NCBI GenBank assembly: GCA_900549375.1 | Contig: URNY01000033.1 | Span: forward strand, 1-20,371 | Direction: 5' to 3' | Source: an uncultured Bacteroidales bacterium | Lineage (GTDB): Bacteria; Bacteroidota; Bacteroidia; Bacteroidales; Muribaculaceae | DNA length: 20,371 nucleotides | Shown here: piece by piece, positions 9,639-17,491 of the stretch | Position numbering within the stretch: position 1 is the first letter of the stretch | Layout of the letters: each line of letters starts with the position of its first letter | Program-made: the position numbers and the translations under genes | The notes under the pieces: generated by a model | What the model saw: the letters and a program-made list of their open reading frames with translations, nothing else | What the model was told of the DNA's origin: nothing | Databases searched by the model: none

Positions 9639-12383
9639 TTAGAAGTCAAGTTGCAGACCGACAATGAACTGTCGGGTCGATGGGTAATAGGTACGCGAAC
9701 CCTGTCCGCCGGGGGTAAGTCCGTTGACCTGATATGTAGAAGGATCCACGCCGCTGAACTTTGTGATTGTGAACACATTCTTAACCGTACCATATACTCT
9801 CAGGCGGTCAAGGAAACGGCACTTGGGTGTTGGAAGTGTATAGCCCAATGTGAGCATATCCAATTTGAAATAGTCGCCTCTTTCAAGGAAATAATCGCTT
9901 ACAACAGGATTTGCATCGGGATTGATATCAAAGTTCTTGCCGTATGCCTTTTTAAGCACATTTCCGGTAAAATTACGTGTTCCATAATAGAAATCATGGA
10001 TATTGAACAAGTCAAACCCGAATGCACCACGGAAGAACAACGCGAGGTCGAAATTCTTATAGCGGAAGTTATGGCTTGTTGACATAGTGAATTTAGGCAT
10101 ACCGTTACCTACAACCTGACGGTCTTCATCTGTAGCCTGAGACGCGCGGATGATATCGCCATCTTTGTCATATACGAGCCATTCGCCACCGTTGGTAATA
10201 CCGGCATATTTCCACATATAGAAGTTGCCCAGTGATTTACCCTTTTCAATTCGCTGAAGATTGTAGTAAGGATAGGGATCTTCAGTTCCACACATATTGT
10301 AGAAATCCTGTCCCACATATTCCGAATTGCTGAAATCAACGAACTTATTGCTCATCACGGTCCCGATAACATTGAAGTTATATGAGAAATCCTTGGTATT
10401 GACGGCGTTGAAACTCAAATCTAATTCAAAACCTGTATTCTTCATCGTACCTACGTTTACGAATGTCTCATCAAACAGGTACGGAGGTACAGACACCTTG
10501 TAGTTGCCGAGAAGATCCTGCTGGCGACGGTTGAAGTAATTCAACGAACCATAGAAACGGTTGTTAAAGAGCGAGAAGTCGAGGCCGATATTCCAGTTCT
10601 TGCCTTTCTCCCAACGGAGGTCGGGATTGACATTTTTAGCCGGTCCCCAAACCTGATAGTATTTGCCATTATAGAAATAGTAACCGAAGCCGGTCATGGT
10701 GCTGAGAGAGTTGTAGCTGCCGAAATCCTGATTACCGGTCACGCCGTAGTCCGCACGAATCTTCAAGTCATTGATCCATTCGATGTCTTTCATGAAAGAT
10801 TCCTGCGAGATACGCCAACCGGCTGACACTGCCGGGAAATCGCCCCACTTGTGATTGGCACCGAATTTAGAGGAACCTTCATGTCGCAACGATGCAGCAA
10901 ATAGATATTTACCTTCAAAGTCATAGCTAACGCGCCCGAAAAATGAAATGAGCTTGGCATCATTTTTATAACTGCTCATGAGGACTTCGCCCTCCTCTTT
11001 AGCAAGTTCCCCGGAACCGATATTGTCCGCACCAAGGCCATCATTCGGAAAGTCCTTGTTCCATGCGCTGAAACCCTGATACTGGGAATACTGGTAAGAG
11101 TAACCGACCATTGCTTTGATATTATGCTTGTCGGCAATGCGGGTATTATAATTGGTAAGCCATTCGACTACATACTGGCGCTCTTTTGAGTAAGCTCGGC
11201 TGGCCTCACCGTCATAACCGCCGTTTATGGCAAGTGTGCTTGTTGACGGACGGAACCATGAATCGTTGTTGCTGTACTGGTGGTCAGCAAACATTATCTG
11301 GGTTGAAAGATTATGGTCGCTTGTACCGTCTTTTGCGAGGAGAGGAAGAAGATTAAGTTTGAGTGTACCATCCCAATCGAGCAATTTTGTATCGGAATGG
11401 TTCTTTTCAAGTTTCTGAAGTTCCACAGGGTTGCTTCCTACTACCTGGCCTTGGAAATTGTAATACAGATTAGGATTCTCCGGATCCATTAACGGAGTTG
11501 TGGGATTGGCTTCTATTGCATTACGGAATACACCCCAGTCGGCATTATCACGATAGATGATTCGTGGGGCCACATTGAGGTTTATAGTAAACAGTCCGCC
11601 TTTTGTTGTATGCATTACTGAAGCGCGGGCGCCATATTCCTCACGATTTGACCGGAGATCGACACCGTTAGCATCACGATAGTCGGCACTTACGCGATAG
11701 TTGCTGCGCTCGTTGCCGCCACTGACAGTCAGAGTGTGCTGCATTGTAAAGCCTGTGCGGGAAACTGCATCGAGCCAGTCGAGATTACCGCCTAAATCTA
11801 CACCTCGGTCACCCCAGCCCAAACGGACATCACGATAATCTTGCGCACTCATCATGTCAAGTTCCTTAACTACCTTATCCCATGCGAAAGTGCCGGAATA
11901 GGAAGTATGGGTATTACCGTCCTTACTCCCCTTTTTAGTTGTGACAAGTATGACGCCATTGGAGCCACGGGTACCGTAGATTGCAGATGCCGCACCGTCT
12001 TTCAGGATGTCGAAAGATGCGATGTCATTGGGATTTATATTGGTCAGATTACCTCCGGGGACACCATCTATAACGATAAGCGGGCCGAGTCCGGCTGAAC
12101 GGGACGACACACCGCGAATCTGGATGCTTGCCTGATTGTTTGGGTCACCGGCACCGGTATTCGTGATAGAAACACCGGGAACCTTGCCCTGAATCATCAT
12201 CGAGGGGTCAAGAGAACTGACGGTAAGGAAATCTTTTTCACCGACATGCGAAATCGCTGATGTTAACTCCTTCTTGTCCATTGTTCCATAGCCTATGACA
12301 ACTACTTCATCAAGAACTTCGGAATTCTCTTTCATGACTACGTTAATCACGTTACGGCCATTGATAGCTTCTTCCATAGTCAC
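9639..12383 (-). CDS. susC: SusC-type TonB-dependent transporter, main body (frameshifted from its 5' end)
   Basis: This 914-codon frame holds most of a SusC transporter. The TonB-box region LDEVVVIGYGT is at ~24-34. The plug domain (~40-160) carries MIQGKVPGV, IRGVSS, PLIVIDGVPGG and the SusC signature DILKDGAASAIYGTRGSNGVILVTTKKG region (125-152). It is followed by a long 22-strand barrel ending in QFIVGLQLDF, the usual C-terminal phenylalanine. There is no other stop or lesion. The frame has no natural start: GTG 12383 is an internal valine codon of SYIGYVT. The signal peptide and first ~75 residues are in the overlapping frame at 12380-12628. Joined by a one-base correction the gene would encode about 996 residues, normal for a SusC with a carboxypeptidase D-like N-terminal domain. 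It imports glycan oligosaccharides with SusD, powered by TonB. Confidence 0.9.
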   Translation of the reverse strand: MTMEEAINGRNVINVVMKENSEVLDEVVVIGYGTMDKKELTSAISHVGEKDFLTVSSLDPSMMIQGKVPGVSITNTGAGDPNNQASIQIRGVSSRSAGLGPLIVIDGVPGGNLTNINPNDIASFDILKDGAASAIYGTRGSNGVILVTTKKGSKDGNTHTSYSGTFAWDKVVKELDMMSAQDYRDVRLGWGDRGVDLGGNLDWLDAVSRTGFTMQHTLTVSGGNERSNYRVSADYRDANGVDLRSNREEYGARASVMHTTKGGLFTINLNVAPRIIYRDNADWGVFRNAIEANPTTPLMDPENPNLYYNFQGQVVGSNPVELQKLEKNHSDTKLLDWDGTLKLNLLPLLAKDGTSDHNLSTQIMFADHQYSNNDSWFRPSTSTLAINGGYDGEASRAYSKERQYVVEWLTNYNTRIADKHNIKAMVGYSYQYSQYQGFSAWNKDFPNDGLGADNIGSGELAKEEGEVLMSSYKNDAKLISFFGRVSYDFEGKYLFAASLRHEGSSKFGANHKWGDFPAVSAGWRISQESFMKDIEWINDLKIRADYGVTGNQDFGSYNSLSTMTGFGYYFYNGKYYQVWGPAKNVNPDLRWEKGKNWNIGLDFSLFNNRFYGSLNYFNRRQQDLLGNYKVSVPPYLFDETFVNVGTMKNTGFELDLSFNAVNTKDFSYNFNVIGTVMSNKFVDFSNSEYVGQDFYNMCGTEDPYPYYNLQRIEKGKSLGNFYMWKYAGITNGGEWLVYDKDGDIIRASQATDEDRQVVGNGMPKFTMSTSHNFRYKNFDLALFFRGAFGFDLFNIHDFYYGTRNFTGNVLKKAYGKNFDINPDANPVVSDYFLERGDYFKLDMLTLGYTLPTPKCRFLDRLRVYGTVKNVFTITKFSGVDPSTYQVNGLTPGGQGSRTYYPSTRQFIVGLQLDF

Positions 12384-12628
12384 ATATCCGATATAGGAAA
12401 ATTTAGTTTTCCTTTAGAATCGGCTTCGAGGCTGAAATTGCCGTCAATGTCTGTTGCTGTACCGATTCTGGTGCCGGGGACTGTCACGTTCACACCGATA
12501 AGTGGTTCGCCTGACGGATCTGTCACTGTTCCTTTGATGCTTATCTGTTGTGCTGATATCAGTTGACATCCCACAAACATGAAAAGCAAAAAGAACAGGC
12601 ATTGAAATTTGCAGTTACTTTTTCTCAT
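12380..12628 (-). CDS. susC: 5' part of the frameshifted susC: signal peptide and carboxypeptidase D-like domain
   Basis: This 82-codon frame starts with a signal peptide (MRKSNCKFQC..., cleavage likely after LISA near residue 26). It continues with the beta-sandwich typical of SusC N-termini: IKGTVTDPSGEPLIGVNVTV...GTATDIDGNFSL. It ends abnormally as KGKLNFPISDM and stop. One base back, the next frame reads FSYIGYVTMEEAING, which is the expected continuation. The start has its own promoter about 70 bases upstream. The fragment alone could not transport anything. Unless it is a sequencing error or is bypassed by ribosomal slippage, susC is broken here. Confidence 0.88.
   Translation of the reverse strand: MRKSNCKFQCLFFLLFMFVGCQLISAQQISIKGTVTDPSGEPLIGVNVTVPGTRIGTATDIDGNFSLEADSKGKLNFPISDM
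12395..12413 (-). other. susC frameshift site: slippery heptamer in a perfect inverted repeat
   Basis: On the coding strand the arms AGGAAAA and TTTTCCT (7 bp, perfect) flank a CTAAA loop. The zero frame reads CTA AAT TTT CCT and soon hits TGA. A_AAT_TTT (12404-12398) has the X_XXY_YYZ form of a -1 slippery heptamer, and a -1 slip gives NF|SYIGY, the family sequence. Equally, restoring one A (CTA AAA TTT TCC) gives the same downstream frame. The homopolymer runs and quasi-palindrome also make a one-base deletion or read error likely. Confidence 0.8.
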
Positions 12629-12703
12629 GGTTTATATGATTTTGTTGTATTTGATTTCAAGGTATAGTTGAACAGAACGGCGGTCCGATGTGTTAACGTA
12701 ATG

Positions 12704-12734
12704 CAAAGTTATATGTAGATACAGGCAACTACAA
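12704..12734 (-). promoter_or_regulatory. susC operon promoter
   Basis: On the minus strand TAACTTTG (12711-12704) matches the -7 consensus. TTG (12734-12732) lies 20 bases upstream, the usual Bacteroidetes -33 spacing. The predicted start near 12697 leaves a leader of about 69 bases before the susC ATG at 12628. The extended core TAACTTTGCATT is identical to that of the GH31 promoter. Confidence 0.65.
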
Positions 12735-12747
12735 GTGTACGTATCTA
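12716..12747. promoter_or_regulatory. Inverted repeat around the susC -33 element, candidate operator
   Basis: TAGATAC at 12716-12722 and GTATCTA at 12741-12747 are a perfect 7-bp inverted repeat with an 18-base spacer that contains the -33 TTG. The right arm overlaps a TACGTA palindrome (12738-12743). The position suits binding by the SusR-like regulator encoded just upstream, but the binding sequence of such regulators is not something I can verify here. Confidence 0.35.
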
Positions 12748-12833
12748 AAATGTAGTGGATTTTGAAGCGATAACAGTTGATAATAAGTACTTTAGCACAA
12801 AACGCACACCTCTATTTTGTAGCTGAAATTGAG

Positions 12834-12854
12834 CTGTCAGATTATCTCTGACAG
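12834..12854. terminator. Hairpin after the regulator gene, weak terminator or regulatory dyad
   Basis: CTGTCAGA (12834-12841) and TCTGACAG (12847-12854) pair perfectly around a 5-base loop, about 65 bases past the regulator stop and upstream of the susC promoter. No T-run follows on the minus strand, so intrinsic termination is doubtful. It could instead be a regulatory site in this 290-base intergenic stretch. Confidence 0.4.
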
Positions 12855-12918
12855 TAATTATGGTATGAAAAGTTAACGGAATTGGACGCTTGTCTTTGTC
12901 ATTGAGCAAAGCACAATA

Positions 12919-14580
12919 TCATTGCCCGACCCTGCCAATATTAAAAATCTCCGACTCTAATGCATTTCTGTCGCCCTTAGCTTTATTGCGGACCTTGGTT
13001 CGATAATTATAAATAGTAGTAAGAGAATAGCGCAAGAATTTAGCTATCTTCTCGCTGTCTGTAATGCCAAGCCTTATCAGAGCATAAATGCGAAGCTCGG
13101 TATTCAATGTGCCTTCCTTCTTTGGTATTATAGCTTCTTCCGGAAGCAAGAGACTATTAAAATCTTCAACAAATGATGGGAATAAGCTCAAAAAGGTCTT
13201 ATCAAACTGATAATAGAATGCTTTTAGCTCTTCGTCTATTACTGAAGAAGATTTCAAGAGCTGTTTTAACTCATCTGATTTACCGGATTTTACAAGACTG
13301 TTCAAAGACTTTCTATAGGCGTCAAGTTTTTCTATATAGACAAGGCACTGATCCATGTATCTGCCAATATAGACCTCTTTGAGTTCCGAATTTTCCGCAA
13401 TGGCATAATTAGCTTCCGACAGTTTCTTGTTTGATTGTCTGAGTTCTTCGGTCAATTTGTTTTGCCTTTCATAAGCGGCAGCCAACTTCTTATGGTTATT
13501 CTTTATTCTGATCATCTGCTTCCTCATGTAGAATAGCATGACAATCAGCACTAAAGCCAATACCGCAATAATAATTATATATCGTTCCAGAGTTTTCTTT
13601 TGCTTTTGGACTGTCTCAACATATATCCCGTTAATCATGGGATAGGTATCGTTGAGCTCTATAATGCGCTGACGGGCATTGCATTTCGCCGCATCATCGA
13701 CAGCTATTGCCATGAACCGATATGCTCTGTCCAAATCACCTTCCTCATATAACATCAGCGCCAGTTGTCGCAATGAAATATACTCCCTTATGGAAGATTT
13801 CAAGTCTGAGATAGCTGATATGATAAGGTTGGTTTTTTCCAGCTCCTTTTCTCCGGTCTTGGCATAAGCCTCCGACAGCGTCCACGCACATATTGCTTTT
13901 TCATGCTCCGACAATTCATTGTCACGCATAAAATCCTGCATCAACTTTATTGCTTCAGTAGGAGAGCCATTGACATTCAGATAATCAGCTCTTGTTATTA
14001 CATATGGCAACGTGCCGGGGGCATTGGCTTTAATTATGGAATCACGATAGGAATTAGTGATATGGAAATATCTTGATTTATCAGCGGGGAATGCCGCATA
14101 ATCGGCCATCCTGCCATAAATAGTTCGTTTGATATGGTAATAATACGGACGCAGGTAATCAGGCAAAGATTCAAATTGCACTGAGTCCATAAGTACCAGA
14201 CATTCGTGATACATACCTGTGGCCCCAAGAATGTTGGCTCTGTGCATACGAGCATTAAGCAATAACGAATTATCACCAATGCGCCTTGCTATCGCTTCCT
14301 GACGGGTGCTTATATTGTAGGCTGAATCGGTATTGAAGGGATAGTACTCATCGTAAAGATGATTCAGAATGTCGAAACGTTCTCTGTCATTGTCCTTTGA
14401 AAGCAACTGACTGTGCAATTCAGACAACCGAGCCTCCTTCTGCCTCAGATATACCTCCCTGTTGGCAATGACATCATCCAACTGCTTCATAAGAGAATCA
14501 GTTGCCGTCATTCCCAAAGCTGTCTGGCAGCATATACAGAGAAGACCAATCAGCGTCCATATCTTTGAGGGTGTAATCAT
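12919..14580 (-). CDS. SusR-like membrane-spanning transcriptional regulator (TPR, DUF6377-type)
   Basis: I prefer ATG 14580 (553 residues), which gives a compact signal peptide (MITPSKIWTLIGLLC..., to about residue 23). An in-frame ATG at 14616 would add 12 residues. A helical, TPR-like sensor region spans about 30-320. One membrane helix follows at ~334-352 (YIIIIAVLALVLIVMLFYM), then a coiled coil (~353-400). A cytoplasmic part ends in a LuxR-like helix-turn-helix at about 497-538 (IYALIRLGITDSEKIAKFL...TTIYNYRTKVRNKAKG). This is the build of SusR, the sensor-regulator of starch utilization, and of related proteins annotated with DUF6377. It probably senses periplasmic oligosaccharide and activates the susC operon downstream and GH31 upstream. 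It is set apart from both by a terminator and a promoter region. The inducer is unknown. Confidence 0.85.
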   Translation of the reverse strand: MITPSKIWTLIGLLCICCQTALGMTATDSLMKQLDDVIANREVYLRQKEARLSELHSQLLSKDNDRERFDILNHLYDEYYPFNTDSAYNISTRQEAIARRIGDNSLLLNARMHRANILGATGMYHECLVLMDSVQFESLPDYLRPYYYHIKRTIYGRMADYAAFPADKSRYFHITNSYRDSIIKANAPGTLPYVITRADYLNVNGSPTEAIKLMQDFMRDNELSEHEKAICAWTLSEAYAKTGEKELEKTNLIISAISDLKSSIREYISLRQLALMLYEEGDLDRAYRFMAIAVDDAAKCNARQRIIELNDTYPMINGIYVETVQKQKKTLERYIIIIAVLALVLIVMLFYMRKQMIRIKNNHKKLAAAYERQNKLTEELRQSNKKLSEANYAIAENSELKEVYIGRYMDQCLVYIEKLDAYRKSLNSLVKSGKSDELKQLLKSSSVIDEELKAFYYQFDKTFLSLFPSFVEDFNSLLLPEEAIIPKKEGTLNTELRIYALIRLGITDSEKIAKFLRYSLTTIYNYRTKVRNKAKGDRNALESEIFNIGRVGQ

Positions 14581-14588
14581 TCTAATTA

Positions 14589-14617
14589 CAAATTTAGGCT
14601 TTTTTTTGTGAAGCAAA
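14589..14617 (-). promoter_or_regulatory. Possible promoter of the regulator gene
   Basis: TAAATTTG (14596-14589) fits TAnnTTTG and TTTG (14617-14614) lies 17 bases upstream. If real, transcription would begin only 2-3 bases before the ATG at 14580, giving a nearly leaderless mRNA and ruling out the 14616 start. The region is AT-rich, so a chance match is likely. Confidence 0.25.
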
Positions 14618-14716
14618 AAAAGTTTAATAGTTAAAACGATTTCTAAACATTTGTTAAAGACCGAATTTACACTCTGTTTATCGTCAAATCATTGTATTTA
14701 ACTCTATGAAGATTTA

Positions 14717-14756
14717 ATAAAAAATCGGGAAAATCCATATTTCAGGACTCCCCGAT
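14717..14756 (-). terminator. Terminator of the GH31 gene
   Basis: On the minus strand ATCGGG and CCCGAT (14756-14751 and 14729-14724) form a 6-bp stem around a 21-base loop, followed by TTTTTTATT. It lies about 40 bases past the GH31 stop, so it would separate GH31 from the regulator. The loop is long, so efficiency is uncertain. The rest of the 14617-14796 intergenic stretch shows nothing else clear. Confidence 0.55.
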
Positions 14757-14796
14757 ATAAGAGTTATAAAGGTATCCGCCTAATCCAATCGACGCA

Positions 14797-17136
14797 TCAA
14801 TACTTTATTTTAACCTCAGTCTTAACTGAACAGTCGGTCTCCGGTATATTTATCGTCAGCGTTTTATTATCGGCAACATACTCCCACTCTGATGATCTAA
14901 GCGATTTACCATTTATCTTCACTGATTTCGGCTTAGCGGCATTCAATACGTTGAGTGTCCAAGAGCGTCTTTCGACAAGACCGGAAGAATCCCCCTGACG
15001 AGGAGTAATAGTATAGGTTTCAGTCTTCCCTTTGACTCCATGAGTGAAAGTGGTTGTAGCATATACATTGGCATAATCCGTGTTGTCTCCGGAATCCTCA
15101 TAAAGAGAACCTACGCCTTCTTTCCCTCCCACAGCATTTATAATCAGAGATGTTGCCGGTGCTGTAACATTCCTAACAGTTGGCAGATTCATCGGAATCA
15201 TTGCGCCTTCTTTGAAAAAGTAAGGAATCTGATCCTGCGAAAAATCAAGAGTTTTTACACAAGAGCCTTCAATAAGTTCCGCGTGTGAAACATCCCACCA
15301 CTTCCCTTCCGGGAACCAGATTTCTTTTGAGGCCACACCGTCAGCCGAAGCCGGTTCGGTTATCGGAGCTACCAAAATATCATTGCCGAAGAAATATTCA
15401 CCTTCATATTTATATGCCTCCTCACATTCCGGATATTCATAATACAGAGGTCGACACATGCCTATCCCTGTATCGTATGTCTCACGAGCCATTGTATAAA
15501 TATAAGGGAAGAGGGTATAACGGAGCTTTACAGCTTCAAGTAAGCTGGGGAAATTGGGAAATTTCCAAATACGGCGTTCTATCCGGCTGTCATCAGTGGC
15601 ATGGCTGCGGAATATCGGAGTGAACACTCCAAACTGAATCCAACGGAGAAGCAGTTCCGGATTATTGACAGTGTTTTCATCGGTAAAAGCGTGCCCTCCC
15701 AAATCATGTCCCCAGTAAGCGTAGCCCACATTTGATGCTGTGGAGGTAAAATATGGTTCAAATGCGAGGGTCGGGAAATTAATACGGGCATCTCCCGAAA
15801 ATCCTATTTGGTAGCGATGGCTCCCTAAGCCGCCCCAACGATGGAAGATTACCGGACGGCGGCCTTTCCGGTTTTTTGCCATATCATTGTAAAAAACATG
15901 GTTGCACCAGAAGGTCTGTCCAAGACCGGAGGTATATGGACTTGTAAGATGCTGCTGCCAGTCAAGCCACCAGAAATCCACACCTTCAGATTCATGGTCG
16001 CGGATTATGTTCTTAAAGAACGAATTCGTAAAATCGGGATAATCAAGATACCAGGCAATTTTGCCATTACTATCATATTTCCCGTTAAGCTCTTTGCTAA
16101 TTGCATTGTAATACGAGGGCGATTCGATACTGTCAATGCCATCAGCCGGATGGAGATTTAATGCAATCTTGTAACCGTTGTCATGTATTTCCTTAAGAAG
16201 TTTGGTGGGTTCCGGTATGAGATTGGTATTCCAAGACCAGCCCGTCCAACCTCCGATATTCTCCGATCCGCTTGATGCCTTACCATTCCAATGCCAATCC
16301 ATATCAAGAATCATTACATCAGCGGGAATATCATTCTTATCAATTTCTCTCATAATCTCCCGATAGTCATCGGCGGAATATGAATAGTAACGACTATACC
16401 AATAACCGAAAACGTATGCAGGTGGTAAAGGAATTTTACCGGCAATTTTGGTAAAATCTCCGATAGCTCTCTTGTAGTCATGGCCATAGCCCATAAAATA
16501 CAAGTCAAGAGCTTGAGGGTCCTTGCGTTCTGACCACCAGTCATATCCCACTTCAGAGTTGGGCTCAAGAGCAAACGAGCGACTGCCGTCGGCCCGAAGC
16601 GTTCCCCACGAATCATCTATAACAGCCCATCCGGAACGGGATATCAATCCATTTTCCATCTTTGAACGCTTGTTGTCACCGTTGCATCCGTCAAGGGTGC
16701 GACAAGTGCCTTTAAGATTCAGCGGGTCTGGCTTGCCGGGATACCAAATCACAGGAGTACCATTGTGATTCATTGTGATGGTAAGATTCTGGTCCGATGC
16801 CGGCTGTGTCTGGGGATTTGTCCCCTTTCGGTATTTTAGACTTAGCTTATCCGTCGTGATATACAGATAGTCGTTATCCTCGCCGGTTAAAAATGCAGGA
16901 ACCACATCCATCTGGCGCTTTTGGATAGCGAATGTTGCGCGATCCTCAAATATACCTTTATCGCTATACTCTATGCGTATCATTTCAGGTGTCAACACGG
17001 TAAAACGTGTATTGCCAGAAATCACCATTGCCTCCTTGCTGGCGCATGGATTCTGAGCCATGGCATTTATTGCTATCAATAAGCACACGATAGGCAATAA
17101 TGTAAACTTATCCTTTTTCCAAAAGTTTAATGTCAT
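14797..17136 (-). CDS. GH31 glycoside hydrolase, periplasmic alpha-glucosidase candidate
   Basis: The 779-residue protein has a signal peptide (cleavage likely at AMA-QN, residues 27-28) and no lipobox, so it is probably periplasmic. It has the GH31 layout: an N-terminal beta-sandwich to about 235, a (beta/alpha)8 barrel (~238-560) and C-terminal beta domains including a DUF5110-like part. D392 in DFWWLDWQQ fits the nucleophile and D449 in GFSGDAR the acid/base; YWGHDLGGH at ~474-482 is the usual barrel motif. The nucleophile context differs from the WxDMNE of classical alpha-glucosidases, so linkage preference is open: alpha-1,6 or alpha-1,4 glucosidase is likely, alpha-xylosidase less so. 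It has its own promoter and terminator but stands beside the SusR-like gene, as in known alpha-glucan PULs. Confidence 0.9.
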   Translation of the reverse strand: MTLNFWKKDKFTLLPIVCLLIAINAMAQNPCASKEAMVISGNTRFTVLTPEMIRIEYSDKGIFEDRATFAIQKRQMDVVPAFLTGEDNDYLYITTDKLSLKYRKGTNPQTQPASDQNLTITMNHNGTPVIWYPGKPDPLNLKGTCRTLDGCNGDNKRSKMENGLISRSGWAVIDDSWGTLRADGSRSFALEPNSEVGYDWWSERKDPQALDLYFMGYGHDYKRAIGDFTKIAGKIPLPPAYVFGYWYSRYYSYSADDYREIMREIDKNDIPADVMILDMDWHWNGKASSGSENIGGWTGWSWNTNLIPEPTKLLKEIHDNGYKIALNLHPADGIDSIESPSYYNAISKELNGKYDSNGKIAWYLDYPDFTNSFFKNIIRDHESEGVDFWWLDWQQHLTSPYTSGLGQTFWCNHVFYNDMAKNRKGRRPVIFHRWGGLGSHRYQIGFSGDARINFPTLAFEPYFTSTASNVGYAYWGHDLGGHAFTDENTVNNPELLLRWIQFGVFTPIFRSHATDDSRIERRIWKFPNFPSLLEAVKLRYTLFPYIYTMARETYDTGIGMCRPLYYEYPECEEAYKYEGEYFFGNDILVAPITEPASADGVASKEIWFPEGKWWDVSHAELIEGSCVKTLDFSQDQIPYFFKEGAMIPMNLPTVRNVTAPATSLIINAVGGKEGVGSLYEDSGDNTDYANVYATTTFTHGVKGKTETYTITPRQGDSSGLVERRSWTLNVLNAAKPKSVKINGKSLRSSEWEYVADNKTLTINIPETDCSVKTEVKIKY

Positions 17137-17207
17137 ATTGATTCATATTATAATTTCGAGTTTTTTATTTCAAAAAGAAGTATTCGTCTCTTCGACAGGA
17201 CTCAATG

Positions 17208-17238
17208 CAAAGTTAAGGAATAGTCTTATAGATATCAA
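17208..17238 (-). promoter_or_regulatory. GH31 promoter
   Basis: On the minus strand TAACTTTG (17215-17208) is the -7 element and TTG (17238-17236) lies 20 bases upstream. The predicted start near 17201 gives a leader of about 65 bases. The 12-base core TAACTTTGCATT (17215-17204) equals that of the susC promoter with the same spacing. Confidence 0.6.
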
Positions 17239-17398
17239 CGGTAAACATTTGAATTAAGTATATCCTGAATGATAGCTATCAAAAACCCTTCCTTGTCTTG
17301 TGGGAAAAATGCGGAGTATTCCCGGGTTTGGAAGGATTAACAGGATTGGAATGATCAGGACCACATCCAAATTACGAGCGAAAATCAAGCTGACAGAC
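17239..17398. other. Intergenic stretch between the PUL and gdhA, no gene
   Basis: No convincing gene is seen. A perfect 10-base palindrome GATAGCTATC lies at 17271-17280, about 70-80 bases upstream of the predicted GH31 transcription start, and could be a regulator site. At 17333-17347 AGGATT is repeated 9 bases apart in an AGGATTAACAGGATT context. A long plus-strand open frame entering here (17300-18859) is only the complement of gdhA. Confidence 0.4.
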
Positions 17399-17433
17399 AA
17401 AAAAAGAGCCAGATTTCTCGATCCGGCTCTTTT
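17399..17433 (-). terminator. gdhA terminator
   Basis: On the minus strand AAAAGAGCC (17433-17425) pairs with GGCTCTTTT (17410-17402) around a 14-base loop, and the T-run continues to 17399. This is a classical intrinsic terminator about 60 bases past the gdhA stop. Confidence 0.85.
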
Positions 17434-17491
17434 ATGCTATCCGGTTGCGGATTGCCGGGGCAATCTGCAATCGGGTGGGGTGCGGGGGTTA

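Noticed and set aside
12380..12628. A separate small secreted protein of 82 residues
   Set aside because: Its sequence is the standard N-terminus of SusC and its last residues are out-of-frame noise, so it belongs to the split susC gene.
17450..17465. GATTGCC/GGCAATC inverted repeat as a terminator
   Set aside because: The loop would be only two bases and there is no T-run; the hairpin at 17402-17433 is the convincing gdhA terminator.
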